A stretch of DNA of 8,512 nucleotides, from the NCBI GenBank assembly GCA_020444775.1, contig JAGRHX010000236.1, forward strand, positions 1-8,512. Direction: 5' to 3'. Of this stretch, positions 1 to 5,584 are shown piece after piece. Source of the DNA: Gammaproteobacteria bacterium (GTDB lineage: Bacteria > Pseudomonadota > Gammaproteobacteria > HK1). Numbering within the stretch: position 1 is the first letter of the stretch; each line of letters starts with the position of its first letter. Below the pieces are notes generated by a model. The model made no database searches and had not been told where the DNA came from. It was given only the letters and a program-made list of their open reading frames with translations. Made by a program: the position numbers and the translations under genes.

Positions 1-18
1 GACATTGCCCGTGACATT

Positions 19-32
19 GCTCGCCGTCGAGC
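19..32. other. small stem-loop downstream of the pyridoxal kinase gene
   Basis: A perfect 5-bp inverted repeat (GCTCG, loop CCGT, CGAGC) lies 23 nt beyond the stop codon of the leftward pyridoxal kinase gene. No T-run follows on the minus strand, so it is not a convincing intrinsic terminator; it could protect the 3' end or mean nothing. The word GACATTGC occurs just beyond it at 1-8 and 13-20. The window edge prevents further judgement. Confidence 0.2.
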
Positions 33-54
33 CTGGCATGACGCGCGGTCGGGA

Positions 55-849
55 TCAGTCGAGTTGCGGGCTCAGCAGCAGCTCATCGCTGCCCGCGGCA
101 ACCGATGCATGCAGGATTCGTTGCAGGTGGTTGCTGGCGCGGCTCAGCGCCACGGAATCCTCCAGCCCCAGCAACAGGCAACCGAACAGCAGACCGGCGA
201 GCAGATCGCCGCAGCCGTTCGGGACTCGCGACAGCCGTTGCGTCTCGACTTCATGCACCGAGCCGGCCGACACCAGCATCGTGCCGAGACGGTGCATGTT
301 CCGAGCAGGCGTGGACGTCACCAGCACCCGCTCGCAGCCGAGCGCGCGCGCGCAGCGTAGCGTCGAGTCGCGATCGCCCGGGGTGGACCTGCTCAGCCAG
401 CCGAGCTCGTAGTGGTTCGGCGTTATCAGATCGGCCAGAGGCAGCAGAACCTCGCGGATACCCTCGGCTACCTCCACGTCGACATAGCGTCCCTTGGGGG
501 TATCGCCGATGACCGGATCACAGGCATAGACAACGCCGGGATTGCGTTGCTTGATGCGTCGCACGGCGTCGGCGATGACTTGGACCTGGTCGCGATGCGC
601 GATGTAGCCGGATAGAACTCCGTTCACCTGGTCGAGCCAGCCGTGCTGGTCGAGGGTGTCGAGCATGCACGCCATCTCCGTTGCGGGGATGGTCAGCCCC
701 GCCGCGGCGCCATGACCGGGATGGTTGGACAGGACGACGGTGGGTAGACACCATGTCTGCACACCGAGCATGCGCATCGCGGGCCCGGCGGCCGAGTTGC
801 CGACGTGACCACGCACGACCTGCGACGAGATGGCAAGCGCTGTGATCAT
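55..849 (-). CDS. pdxY: pyridoxal kinase (PdxY/PdxK family, ribokinase fold)
   Basis: This 264-residue protein is a cytoplasmic kinase predicted to phosphorylate pyridoxal (possibly also pyridoxine or pyridoxamine) with ATP, the salvage step towards pyridoxal 5'-phosphate. Visible PdxY-like signatures are the N-terminal SSQVVRGHVGNSAA (residues 8-21, compare the SHVVYGHAGNSAA-type substrate loop), SGYIA near 80-84, CDPVIGD at 110-116, TPNHYEL at 143-149, and the phosphate-binding/catalytic NGCGD at 211-215 with D215 as the expected base. A typical family member has about 285 residues, so this one is slightly short, mainly at the C terminus, but all core motifs are present. The ATG at 847-849 starts just before the conserved N-terminal strand; the ribosome binding site is weak (GGA about 11 nt upstream), suggesting translation helped by the upstream gene. 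It follows the PLP-dependent lyase gene by 60 nt. PdxY versus PdxK substrate preference cannot be decided, so the symbol is tentative. Confidence 0.88.
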   Translation of the reverse strand: MITALAISSQVVRGHVGNSAAGPAMRMLGVQTWCLPTVVLSNHPGHGAAAGLTIPATEMACMLDTLDQHGWLDQVNGVLSGYIAHRDQVQVIADAVRRIKQRNPGVVYACDPVIGDTPKGRYVDVEVAEGIREVLLPLADLITPNHYELGWLSRSTPGDRDSTLRCARALGCERVLVTSTPARNMHRLGTMLVSAGSVHEVETQRLSRVPNGCGDLLAGLLFGCLLLGLEDSVALSRASNHLQRILHASVAAGSDELLLSPQLD

Positions 850-869
850 GTACCGTATCCGTGACGCGT

Positions 870-912
870 GGCCCGACTGCGGGCCGGCTGAAAGCCCCCC
901 GACCGGGTTTCA
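870..912 (-). other. two intercistronic stem-loops between the PLP enzyme and pyridoxal kinase genes
   Basis: Two adjacent inverted repeats occupy most of the 60-nt gap. The first includes the stop codon of the upstream gene: TGAAA (889-893) pairs with TTTCA (908-912), continued by CCC/GGG with one bulged base. The second is a perfect 6-bp GC stem with a tetraloop, GGCCCG-ACTG-CGGGCC (870-885), ending 20 nt before the kinase start. Neither is followed by a T-run, so they look like mRNA-processing, stability or attenuation elements rather than an intrinsic terminator. Function is inferred from position only. Confidence 0.4.
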
Positions 913-1962
913 AGGCTCGACGAGCACGTCCTCGGCGTAGGCGAACAGGGCCGGAACGCCGCCGGTATGCACGAACACGACCGGCTCGTCCGGGCCGATG
1001 CGTCCGCCACGGATGTGGTCGATGAGGCCTGCCAGCGCCTTGCTGGTGTACACCGGGTCGAGGATGAGCCCTTCGTAGCGTGCGGCCAGTCGCATCGCTT
1101 CCCGGCCCGCTGGGGTGACCACGCCGTATCGTTCCCCGATGTAGTCATCGGTGTTGTGAATGTCTTGTGGTTGCAGCTCCATGTCCAGATCCAACAGTCG
1201 GGCGGCGGCGGTCGCGATGCGTGCGATGTCCGTGTTGCGTGGCTCGTCCCAGCGCACGGGAGATACGCCGGTCACCTGGATCGGCCGGCCCAGCGCGCGA
1301 AAGCCCAACGCCAGACCGGCCGGTGTCATGTTGGCGCCGCATACGTAGATGTGCCGCGCCCGCACACCCAGCGCCTCGAGCTGCTCATCGATCTCACAGG
1401 CGGCATCGACGTAGCCGATCGTGGAGGGCGCGAGGATGTCCAGGGAGAACGGGTCGATGAGGTACGGTCGGCGACCCTGCTGGCGTAGCGACTCGGCCTT
1501 ATCGGCCAGATGTGGGGGCAGCTTCTGCATATCGTTGCCGTCGATGACCGTGATGTCGGCGCCCATCAAGGCATCGAGCAGCAGGTTACCCTGTCGGGTC
1601 GGACCTTTTTCGCCGTGCAGCAGCACCAGGGCCACGTCCAGCCCCAGCTTGCGTGCCGAAGCGGTAATCTGTCGACACCAGTTCGACTGGCTGTAGGCGC
1701 CGGCGACCACGATGTCGGCACCCTGCTCGAGGATCCGAGCGAACAGGAACTCGAGCTGACGCAGCTTGTTGCCGCCGAGAGCGAGACCGGTCAGATCGTC
1801 GCGCTTGACATACAAGGGCGGCCCGCCGAGCGCCGCGGACAGCCGCTCACAGGCTTCGAGGGGCGTGGGGCGGTGGGCCAGGTCCACTCTCGGCACGCGA
1901 TCGATGCGTGCGCGCAGTGCTTCACGCGTGACGGGCGGGGAGATCGGGTGGGTGGCATTCAT
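910..1962 (-). CDS. PLP-dependent D-cysteine desulfhydrase / ACC deaminase family protein
   Basis: A 350-residue member of the tryptophan-synthase-beta-like (fold type II) PLP enzymes. Relatives convert D-cysteine to pyruvate, H2S and ammonia (DcyD), deaminate 1-aminocyclopropane-1-carboxylate (AcdS), or cleave cysteate. Visible motifs are RPTPLE at 31-36, YVKRDDLTG at 51-59, GGNKLRQLE at 63-71 with K66 as the PLP-binding lysine, QSNWCRQ at 92-98 in the substrate loop, LDPVYTSK at 301-308 and HTGGVPALFAY at 332-342. The LDPVYTSK and HTGGxPALF forms fit DcyD-like enzymes better than classical ACC deaminase, but substrate is not certain. W95 and C96 in the substrate loop differ from the common QSNHxRQ/QSNQTRQ. 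The frame stays open upstream to 2106, but the ATG at 1960-1962 has a good AGGAG 5 nt away and leaves a normal N terminus. The next gene makes its cofactor, which supports a shared operon. Confidence 0.85.
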   Translation of the reverse strand: MNATHPISPPVTREALRARIDRVPRVDLAHRPTPLEACERLSAALGGPPLYVKRDDLTGLALGGNKLRQLEFLFARILEQGADIVVAGAYSQSNWCRQITASARKLGLDVALVLLHGEKGPTRQGNLLLDALMGADITVIDGNDMQKLPPHLADKAESLRQQGRRPYLIDPFSLDILAPSTIGYVDAACEIDEQLEALGVRARHIYVCGANMTPAGLALGFRALGRPIQVTGVSPVRWDEPRNTDIARIATAAARLLDLDMELQPQDIHNTDDYIGERYGVVTPAGREAMRLAARYEGLILDPVYTSKALAGLIDHIRGGRIGPDEPVVFVHTGGVPALFAYAEDVLVEP

Positions 1963-1964
1963 GT

Positions 1965-1975
1965 CGGCTCCTGTA
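1965..1975 (-). promoter_or_regulatory. ribosome binding site fixing the start of the PLP enzyme
   Basis: On the minus strand the sequence ACAGGAGCCGAC directly precedes the ATG at 1960-1962; AGGAG lies 5 nt from the start. This decides for the 350-residue product over a 398-residue version starting at 2106, whose extra 48 residues show no family similarity. Confidence 0.65.
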
Positions 1976-2017
1976 TCGAGTGCGCTGCTGAACACTCTCG
2001 GGCTGATTTCGGCGACC

Positions 2018-2048
2018 ATCGTACTGGCAGCTTCTCGGTGTAACACAA
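2018..2048 (-). promoter_or_regulatory. possible promoter for the PLP enzyme-pyridoxal kinase pair
   Basis: On the minus strand a good -10-like TACGAT (2018-2023) lies about 56 nt before the start codon. The best upstream -35-like words are TTGTGT (2043-2048, 19-nt spacer) or GTTACA (2039-2044, 15-nt spacer); neither has ideal spacing. The rest of the 163-nt gap shows no gene and no clear terminator for the membrane-protein gene, so read-through from it is also possible. Confidence 0.3.
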
Positions 2049-2125
2049 TCGAGTCTGTGCAGGCCATGCCGTCGGGAGCACTCCCTGGCTGACGATGTCG
2101 CACCACAGGGAACGAAGCCTATGAT

Positions 2126-2917
2126 TCAGTCGATGGAGACGGTGTCGACGCGCTCCAGATCGGAGCGGCTCCGGGCAAGATACAGCACCAGCGCGAGTAT
2201 GATGCTCAGGAACAGTCCGCTGGTCACGACCGTGCCGAGCGCGAGTCCGCCGTCGGCGACCGGTTGTGACAGCAGATCACCCACGGAGGCGCCGAGCGGC
2301 CGGGTCAGGATGTAGGCGACCCAGAAAGCGAGTATGCCGTTCATACGCAGCTTGAAGTGGGCGGCCGCCGTCAAGGCGATCAGACTCGCGAAGATGGCGC
2401 CGGAAGCAGCATAGCCCAGACCCAAGGACTCGGCGACGAGATCGCCAGCGGCGGTGCCTAGCGCAAAGGTGAACAGGATCGCGGCCCAATAGAACAGCTC
2501 ACGCCGCAAGGTATAGACGGTGTGTATGGACAGCGTCTTCTCGAAGGCGTACCAGATGGCGAACACCGCGGCCAGCGCGATGCTGAAGGTCACGGTCGTC
2601 GTCTCCAGGCTCACCCCGAGATTGTCGACCAGATTGTCGGTGATCAGCGTGCCGACGACGCTGATCAGCACCACCGACAGCCAGTAGATGCCGGGCACGT
2701 AGCGGTCCTTGCGAACCTGCGCGATGAGGCTTGCGATGAGCAGTATCGACATGAACAGCGAAGTGCCGCTCAGCCCCAGGCCGAGGTTGACGTTGAGGAA
2801 ATCAGCGGCGGTCTCGCCGACGGTGGTCGCGAGGATCTTGATCGTCCAGAAGTACAAGGTGACCTCGGGCACCTTGTTGTACAGCGGTTCTCGCGCGGAT
2901 GGCTGGTGGGTCTGCAT
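2126..2917 (-). CDS. COG4705-like multi-pass membrane protein with fourfold internal repeat
   Basis: A 263-residue, very hydrophobic inner-membrane protein resembling the uncharacterised COG4705 'membrane-anchored protein' family; no biochemical role is claimed. It appears to have about eight membrane segments. Four copies of the pattern [FYI]-[YFW]-W-x9-G-x4-D can be read directly: W24/G34/D39, W79/G89/D94, W144/G154/D159 and W199/G209/D214. Repeats are spaced 55, 65 and 55 residues, so the protein looks like two 120-residue halves, each with two units; D-x5-L-G follows in units 1-3. Four acidic residues at equivalent places next to glycines in a membrane suggest a transporter or channel, possibly for cations, but this is inference. 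The ATG at 2915-2917 has AGAGGA 7 nt upstream; the open frame to 3100 would add a 61-residue Arg-rich, non-membrane extension and is not accepted. It is divergent from the two-component operon, a possible regulatory partner. Confidence 0.8.
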   Translation of the reverse strand: MQTHQPSAREPLYNKVPEVTLYFWTIKILATTVGETAADFLNVNLGLGLSGTSLFMSILLIASLIAQVRKDRYVPGIYWLSVVLISVVGTLITDNLVDNLGVSLETTTVTFSIALAAVFAIWYAFEKTLSIHTVYTLRRELFYWAAILFTFALGTAAGDLVAESLGLGYAASGAIFASLIALTAAAHFKLRMNGILAFWVAYILTRPLGASVGDLLSQPVADGGLALGTVVTSGLFLSIILALVLYLARSRSDLERVDTVSID

Positions 2918-2924
2918 GGGCGGG

Positions 2925-2930
2925 TCCTCT
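2925..2930 (-). promoter_or_regulatory. ribosome binding site fixing the membrane-protein start
   Basis: AGAGGA on the minus strand sits 7 nt before the ATG at 2915-2917 and selects the 263-residue product, whose first membrane helix begins near residue 19, over the longer frame from 3100. Confidence 0.6.
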
Positions 2931-3016
2931 GGGTCTTTGCATGTAGCGTCCGTCGCGGCCGGTCGTCGGCGGCGAGCATCGGGCGAGGACCAGGATACGA
3001 AGCGCGTCTGACCGTG

Positions 3017-3045
3017 CTTGTACCGCCAGTTTGAATTTCTGTAAG
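3017..3045 (-). promoter_or_regulatory. candidate sigma70-type promoter for the membrane-protein gene
   Basis: On the minus strand CTTACA (3040-3045, 4/6 to TTGACA) is followed after exactly 17 nt by TACAAG (3017-3022, 4/6 to TATAAT). This would start transcription near 3010, giving a leader of about 90 nt. It lies in a locally AT-richer stretch. The -35 box is overlapped by one of two repeated 12-bp words, as expected for a regulated promoter. Confidence 0.45.
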
Positions 3046-3113
3046 GCACTGTCTGGGCTGCCAGCCGCCCCGATCGGGCGCTGCGTGCCGCAATTCTCAA
3101 CTTTCGGTAAAGC
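3036..3113. repeat. pair of 12-bp direct repeats, candidate regulator-binding sites
   Basis: TTTCTGTAAGGC (3036-3047) and TTTCGGTAAAGC (3102-3113) match at 10 of 12 positions in the same orientation, 66 bp apart. The first overlaps the -35 box of the candidate leftward promoter; the second lies upstream of it. OmpR-family regulators commonly bind direct repeats, and one is encoded in the divergent operon, so these may be its sites. That link is inference. Confidence 0.35.
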
Positions 3114-3214
3114 CAGGGTCAGGTCGTGTTGAACCCTCGATGTGCATCATGGCCGCCAGATTCGCGCTATCGAGGAAGACTGGCACCAGGCCGGCTCCAG
3201 TCCCGCCGGGCGGC

Positions 3215-3248
3215 GAATCGAATCCAGACCGGAATCCGAAGCCGAATC
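3215..3248. repeat. GAATC cluster with 12-bp period
   Basis: Four GAATC words begin at 3215, 3220, 3232 and 3244; the last three are exactly 12 bp apart (GAATCC, GAATCC, GAATCG). It could be a small array of protein-binding sites or a chance simple repeat. It lies just before the larger dyad. Confidence 0.3.
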
Positions 3249-3251
3249 GAT

Positions 3252-3284
3252 GAGGATGCTTGATATGCGAGCATTCAAGACCTC
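3252..3284. other. 33-bp imperfect dyad / stem-loop in the intergenic region
   Basis: The arms GAGG...CTTGA(T)ATG and CAT-TCAAG...CCTC pair over 12 bp around a CGAG loop, with one bulged T (3264) and a small asymmetric internal loop (ATG 3256-3258 against A3280). The core CTTGATATGC/GCATTCAAG is less GC-rich than its surroundings. No T-run follows on either strand, so it is unlikely to be an intrinsic terminator; a dimeric-regulator operator or a leader RNA hairpin are the alternatives. Confidence 0.4.
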
Positions 3285-3420
3285 CCCGGCTGGCCCCCGG
3301 CGTTACGCCTCTGGGCCTGTCCCTCAGCCTCGCTGCGTCGGCAGGGAGTGCTGGTGGGGGCGCTACCGGCACGAGCAGGCCGAGCGGCTCTCGGTGCGGT
3401 CGGCGGGCGCCGTGGTCGCC

Positions 3421-3429
3421 TGCTACGAT
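3421..3429 (+). promoter_or_regulatory. extended -10 element, possible promoter of the two-component operon
   Basis: TGCTACGAT matches the extended -10 form TGnTAnnnT. No good -35 box is present at the usual distance, as is common for extended -10 or activator-dependent promoters. Transcription would start near 3436, leaving a leader of about 90 nt before the response regulator. Alternative: a TATAGG at 3446-3451, also lacking a -35. Confidence 0.3.
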
Positions 3430-3517
3430 TGCCGGCTCGTCCGGGTATAGGTGTGCGCCCGAGGGACCGGGCGCCCGACGTGGTGGCGTGCATGATGTCA
3501 CGCGGATGGTCCCCAGC

Positions 3518-3523
3518 GGAGGG
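3518..3523 (+). promoter_or_regulatory. ribosome binding site of the response regulator
   Basis: GGAGGG ends 5 nt before the ATG at 3529-3531, a strong site which fixes this start. Confidence 0.7.
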
Positions 3524-3528
3524 CAGCG

Positions 3529-4206
3529 ATGAAGATCCTGTTGGTCGAGGACGACACGGCTACCTCGAACTATGTCGTCAAGGGGCTCGGTCAACAGGGC
3601 CATGTCGTAGACCTTGCAGCGGATGGGCGCGATGGTCTGATGCTGGCGGCCTCGGAGCCGTACGATGTGCTCATACTAGACCGTCGTCTGCCGTCACTGG
3701 ATGGACTGAGCATCCTGAAGACGATCCGTGCCGCGGGCGTGAAGGCGCCGGTGTTGTTCCTGACCACGATGGACGGTATCGATGACCGGGTCGAGGGGCT
3801 GGAAGCAGGGGCGGATGACTATCTGGTGAAGCCGTTTGCCTTCTCCGAGCTGCTTGCCCGGGTCAACGCGCTGGCGCGGCGGCCGCCGCCGAACGAGCAA
3901 CCCACGCGGCTACAGGTGGGCGATCTGGAACTGGATCTGCTGCAGCGTCGGGTCTCCAGGGCTGGTGTGCACATCGACCTGCAGCCGCAGGAATTCAAGC
4001 TGCTGGAGTACTTGATGCGCCAGCAAGGACGGGTCGTCACCCGCACCATGTTGCTCGAGCATGTCTGGGACTTTCATTTCGATCCGCAGACGACGGTGGT
4101 CGAGACCCACATCAGTCGTCTACGCAGCAAGATCGACCGTGCCTTCGACTCACCTCTCATCCACACGGTACGTGGCGCCGGCTACTGCCTGCGCGCTGAT
4201 GCCTAG
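3529..4206 (+). CDS. OmpR/PhoB-family two-component response regulator
   Basis: A 225-residue cytoplasmic DNA-binding regulator. The receiver domain (about 2-115) has the acidic pair D8/D9, the phospho-acceptor D51 in LILDRRLP, the switch threonine at T79 and the invariant K101 in the LVKPF motif. The C-terminal winged helix (about 127-223) shows the family hallmarks LQPQEFKLLEYLM (151-163), a recognition-helix region VVETHISRLRSKID (190-203) and the final hairpin TVRGAGYCL. Length is normal for this family, closest in style to the CusR/CzcR/QseB group, but the target cannot be named from sequence. The stop codon overlaps the kinase start by 8 nt (ATGCCTAG), so the kinase is its partner by position. 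Phosphorylation at D51 would be expected to promote binding to paired direct repeats; candidates lie in the long upstream gap. Confidence 0.93.
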   Translation: MKILLVEDDTATSNYVVKGLGQQGHVVDLAADGRDGLMLAASEPYDVLILDRRLPSLDGLSILKTIRAAGVKAPVLFLTTMDGIDDRVEGLEAGADDYLVKPFAFSELLARVNALARRPPPNEQPTRLQVGDLELDLLQRRVSRAGVHIDLQPQEFKLLEYLMRQQGRVVTRTMLLEHVWDFHFDPQTTVVETHISRLRSKIDRAFDSPLIHTVRGAGYCLRADA

Positions 4207-5584
4207 ACTCACGCGCACCATCAACTTTCGACTCGCGCTGCTCTACTGCGCGATGTTCATGCTGTCGGTGGCGATCTTGTGCGCCACGGTCTATTGGATC
4301 GCACGGCAGGCGTTGGAGGAGCAGCTACGCGCCTCGGTGCAGCGCGAGATGACCGTGCTCGAGTCGCTTGCGCCGGAGCCGACCCTTCATGGTCTGGCCG
4401 CGGCTATCGACGACCGCTTGCGGCGAACGGGCGCGGCGGGATTTCGTTATAGGCTGCAGGACCGAACAGGTGCCCTGCTCGCTGGCGATCTGGGCATGCC
4501 CTTGTCGACCCCGGGTTGGCACCGGCTGGTCCTGACCGATGCCACCGCCACGCTCGATGTCGCGGCCGGTACGCAGGAGGAGGAGCGAGGCTTGCTGGTC
4601 CTCGGCCGATCGCTGGACAACGGGCACGTGCTGAGCGTGGCCGTCGACACCTGGAGCGTGAACGAGGCCGAGGAGGCCATCCTGCGCGCGTTCGGCGGAG
4701 CGGCGGTCATCAGCGCGCTTCTCGCACTGCTCGGCGGCGTGTTGCTCAGCCGCGGCTTCCTGCGCCGGGTCGATGCGATAACCCGCACCACTCGATCGAT
4801 CGTTGCCGGGGATCTGGCCGAGCGCATCCCCATCAAGGGCACGGGTGACGAGATGGACCGCCTCGGTCTCACCCTCAACGAGATGTTGGATCGCCTGCAA
4901 GCCTCGATGGAGGGCCTGAAGCAGGTGAGCAACGATATCGCCCACGACCTACGCACGCCCCTCAGTCGGCTGCGGCAGGTGTTGGAGACAGCGCGGCTGG
5001 AGGCCGGCTCCAGGCAGGCGCTGGAGGAGGCGGTGGATCTGGCCCTTGTCGAGGCGAACAGCGCGCTTGCCACCTTTGGCGCATTGCTGCGAATTGCCCA
5101 GATCGAATCGGGCACACGTCGATCCCATTTCGCCGTAGTGGATCTGTCGAGCCTGGCGAGGGACCTCGCCCTGACCTATGGCGCGGTCGCCGAGGACATG
5201 GACAAGCGTTTGAGCTACGAGATAGCGGTCGAGGTCGAGGTCGAGGCCGATCGTGAGCTGTTGACCCAGGCCCTGGTGAACCTGATCGAGAACGCGCTGC
5301 GGCACACGCCGGCGGGTGCCGAGATCGAAGTGAGCGTCGCGCGCGTCGATGACGTCGCGTGTGTGCGCGTACGTGACGATGGCCCTGGGATACCCGAGCA
5401 GGAGAGGGGCAGGGTGTTGGAACGCTTCTACCGGCTGGAAGGCAGTCGAACCACGCCGGGCAGCGGTCTGGGTCTGGCCCTGGTGGCAGCGGTCGCAGCG
5501 CTGCACGGTGCTCGCGTCGAGCTTGCCGACAACCATCCAGGGCTCTGTGCGACGCTGTGCATGGAGGCGCTGCCACGATCATGA
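4199..5584 (+). CDS. membrane sensor histidine kinase
   Basis: A 461-residue inner-membrane kinase that should phosphorylate the response regulator encoded just upstream. Order of parts: short cytoplasmic N terminus, TM1 about 11-34, periplasmic sensor about 35-162, TM2 about 163-184, HAMP about 185-238, HisKA with phospho-acceptor H249 in IAHDLRTPLSRLR, and HATPase_c with N box at N365 (LIENALRHT), G1 box DDGPGIP (D393-D394 onward), ERFYRL F box and G2 box GSGLGLAL at 421-428. All catalytic motifs are intact. The sensor region of about 130 residues has no cysteine and only a few histidines, so a metal-binding role is not evident. Start ATG at 4199 overlaps the regulator stop; the longer frame from 4061 lies inside the regulator and is rejected. 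It ends in an ATGA overlap with the next gene. A (VE)3 tract comes from GTCGAG three times at 5228-5245. Confidence 0.92.
   Translation: MPRLTRTINFRLALLYCAMFMLSVAILCATVYWIARQALEEQLRASVQREMTVLESLAPEPTLHGLAAAIDDRLRRTGAAGFRYRLQDRTGALLAGDLGMPLSTPGWHRLVLTDATATLDVAAGTQEEERGLLVLGRSLDNGHVLSVAVDTWSVNEAEEAILRAFGGAAVISALLALLGGVLLSRGFLRRVDAITRTTRSIVAGDLAERIPIKGTGDEMDRLGLTLNEMLDRLQASMEGLKQVSNDIAHDLRTPLSRLRQVLETARLEAGSRQALEEAVDLALVEANSALATFGALLRIAQIESGTRRSHFAVVDLSSLARDLALTYGAVAEDMDKRLSYEIAVEVEVEADRELLTQALVNLIENALRHTPAGAEIEVSVARVDDVACVRVRDDGPGIPEQERGRVLERFYRLEGSRTTPGSGLGLALVAAVAALHGARVELADNHPGLCATLCMEALPRS

Larger units (their letters stand above)
2918..3528. other. 611-nt divergent intergenic region without a supported gene
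   Basis: This gap separates the leftward membrane-protein gene from the rightward two-component operon. Open frames in it (plus 3142-3450, minus 3097-3603) give Arg/Pro/Gly-rich translations with no recognisable domain and are judged to be chance frames of GC-rich DNA. It does hold a candidate promoter for the leftward gene, a pair of 12-bp direct repeats, a 12-bp-periodic GAATC cluster, a 33-bp imperfect dyad and an extended -10 element for the rightward genes, each listed separately. About 3285-3420 is very GC-rich and I recognise no known RNA or riboswitch in it. Confidence 0.6.

Noticed and set aside
1963..2106. 48-residue N-terminal extension of the PLP enzyme
   Set aside because: No similarity to the family's N terminus, and the ATG at 1962 has a good ribosome binding site; the extension covers a likely promoter.
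2041..2125. Intrinsic terminator after the membrane-protein gene
   Set aside because: Only a small GGGAG/CTCCC dyad and a weak CCCTG/CAGGG pair with a 19-nt loop are present, and neither is followed by a T-run on the minus strand.
2918..3100. 61-residue N-terminal extension of the membrane protein
   Set aside because: Arg-rich and hydrophilic, unlike a signal or membrane segment; the ATG at 2917 has AGAGGA at good distance and the extension would cover the candidate promoter.
3142..3450. 102-residue plus-strand frame in the intergenic region
   Set aside because: No family resemblance; it includes the GAATC repeat and the dyad, which are better read as regulatory DNA.
3097..3603. 168-residue minus-strand frame across the intergenic region
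   Set aside because: It starts inside the response regulator, is Pro/Arg/Gly-rich and shows no recognisable domain or ribosome binding site.
4061..4198. Earlier start for the histidine kinase inside the regulator gene
   Set aside because: The 46 extra residues are frame-shifted regulator sequence; the ATG at 4199 overlaps the regulator stop, the usual arrangement for such pairs.
3529..5584. Copper or other metal-sensing assignment (CusRS/CzcRS)
   Set aside because: The regulator looks like that group, but the kinase periplasmic region has no Cys/Met/His cluster and no metal efflux or oxidase gene is adjacent, so a specific name is not justified.
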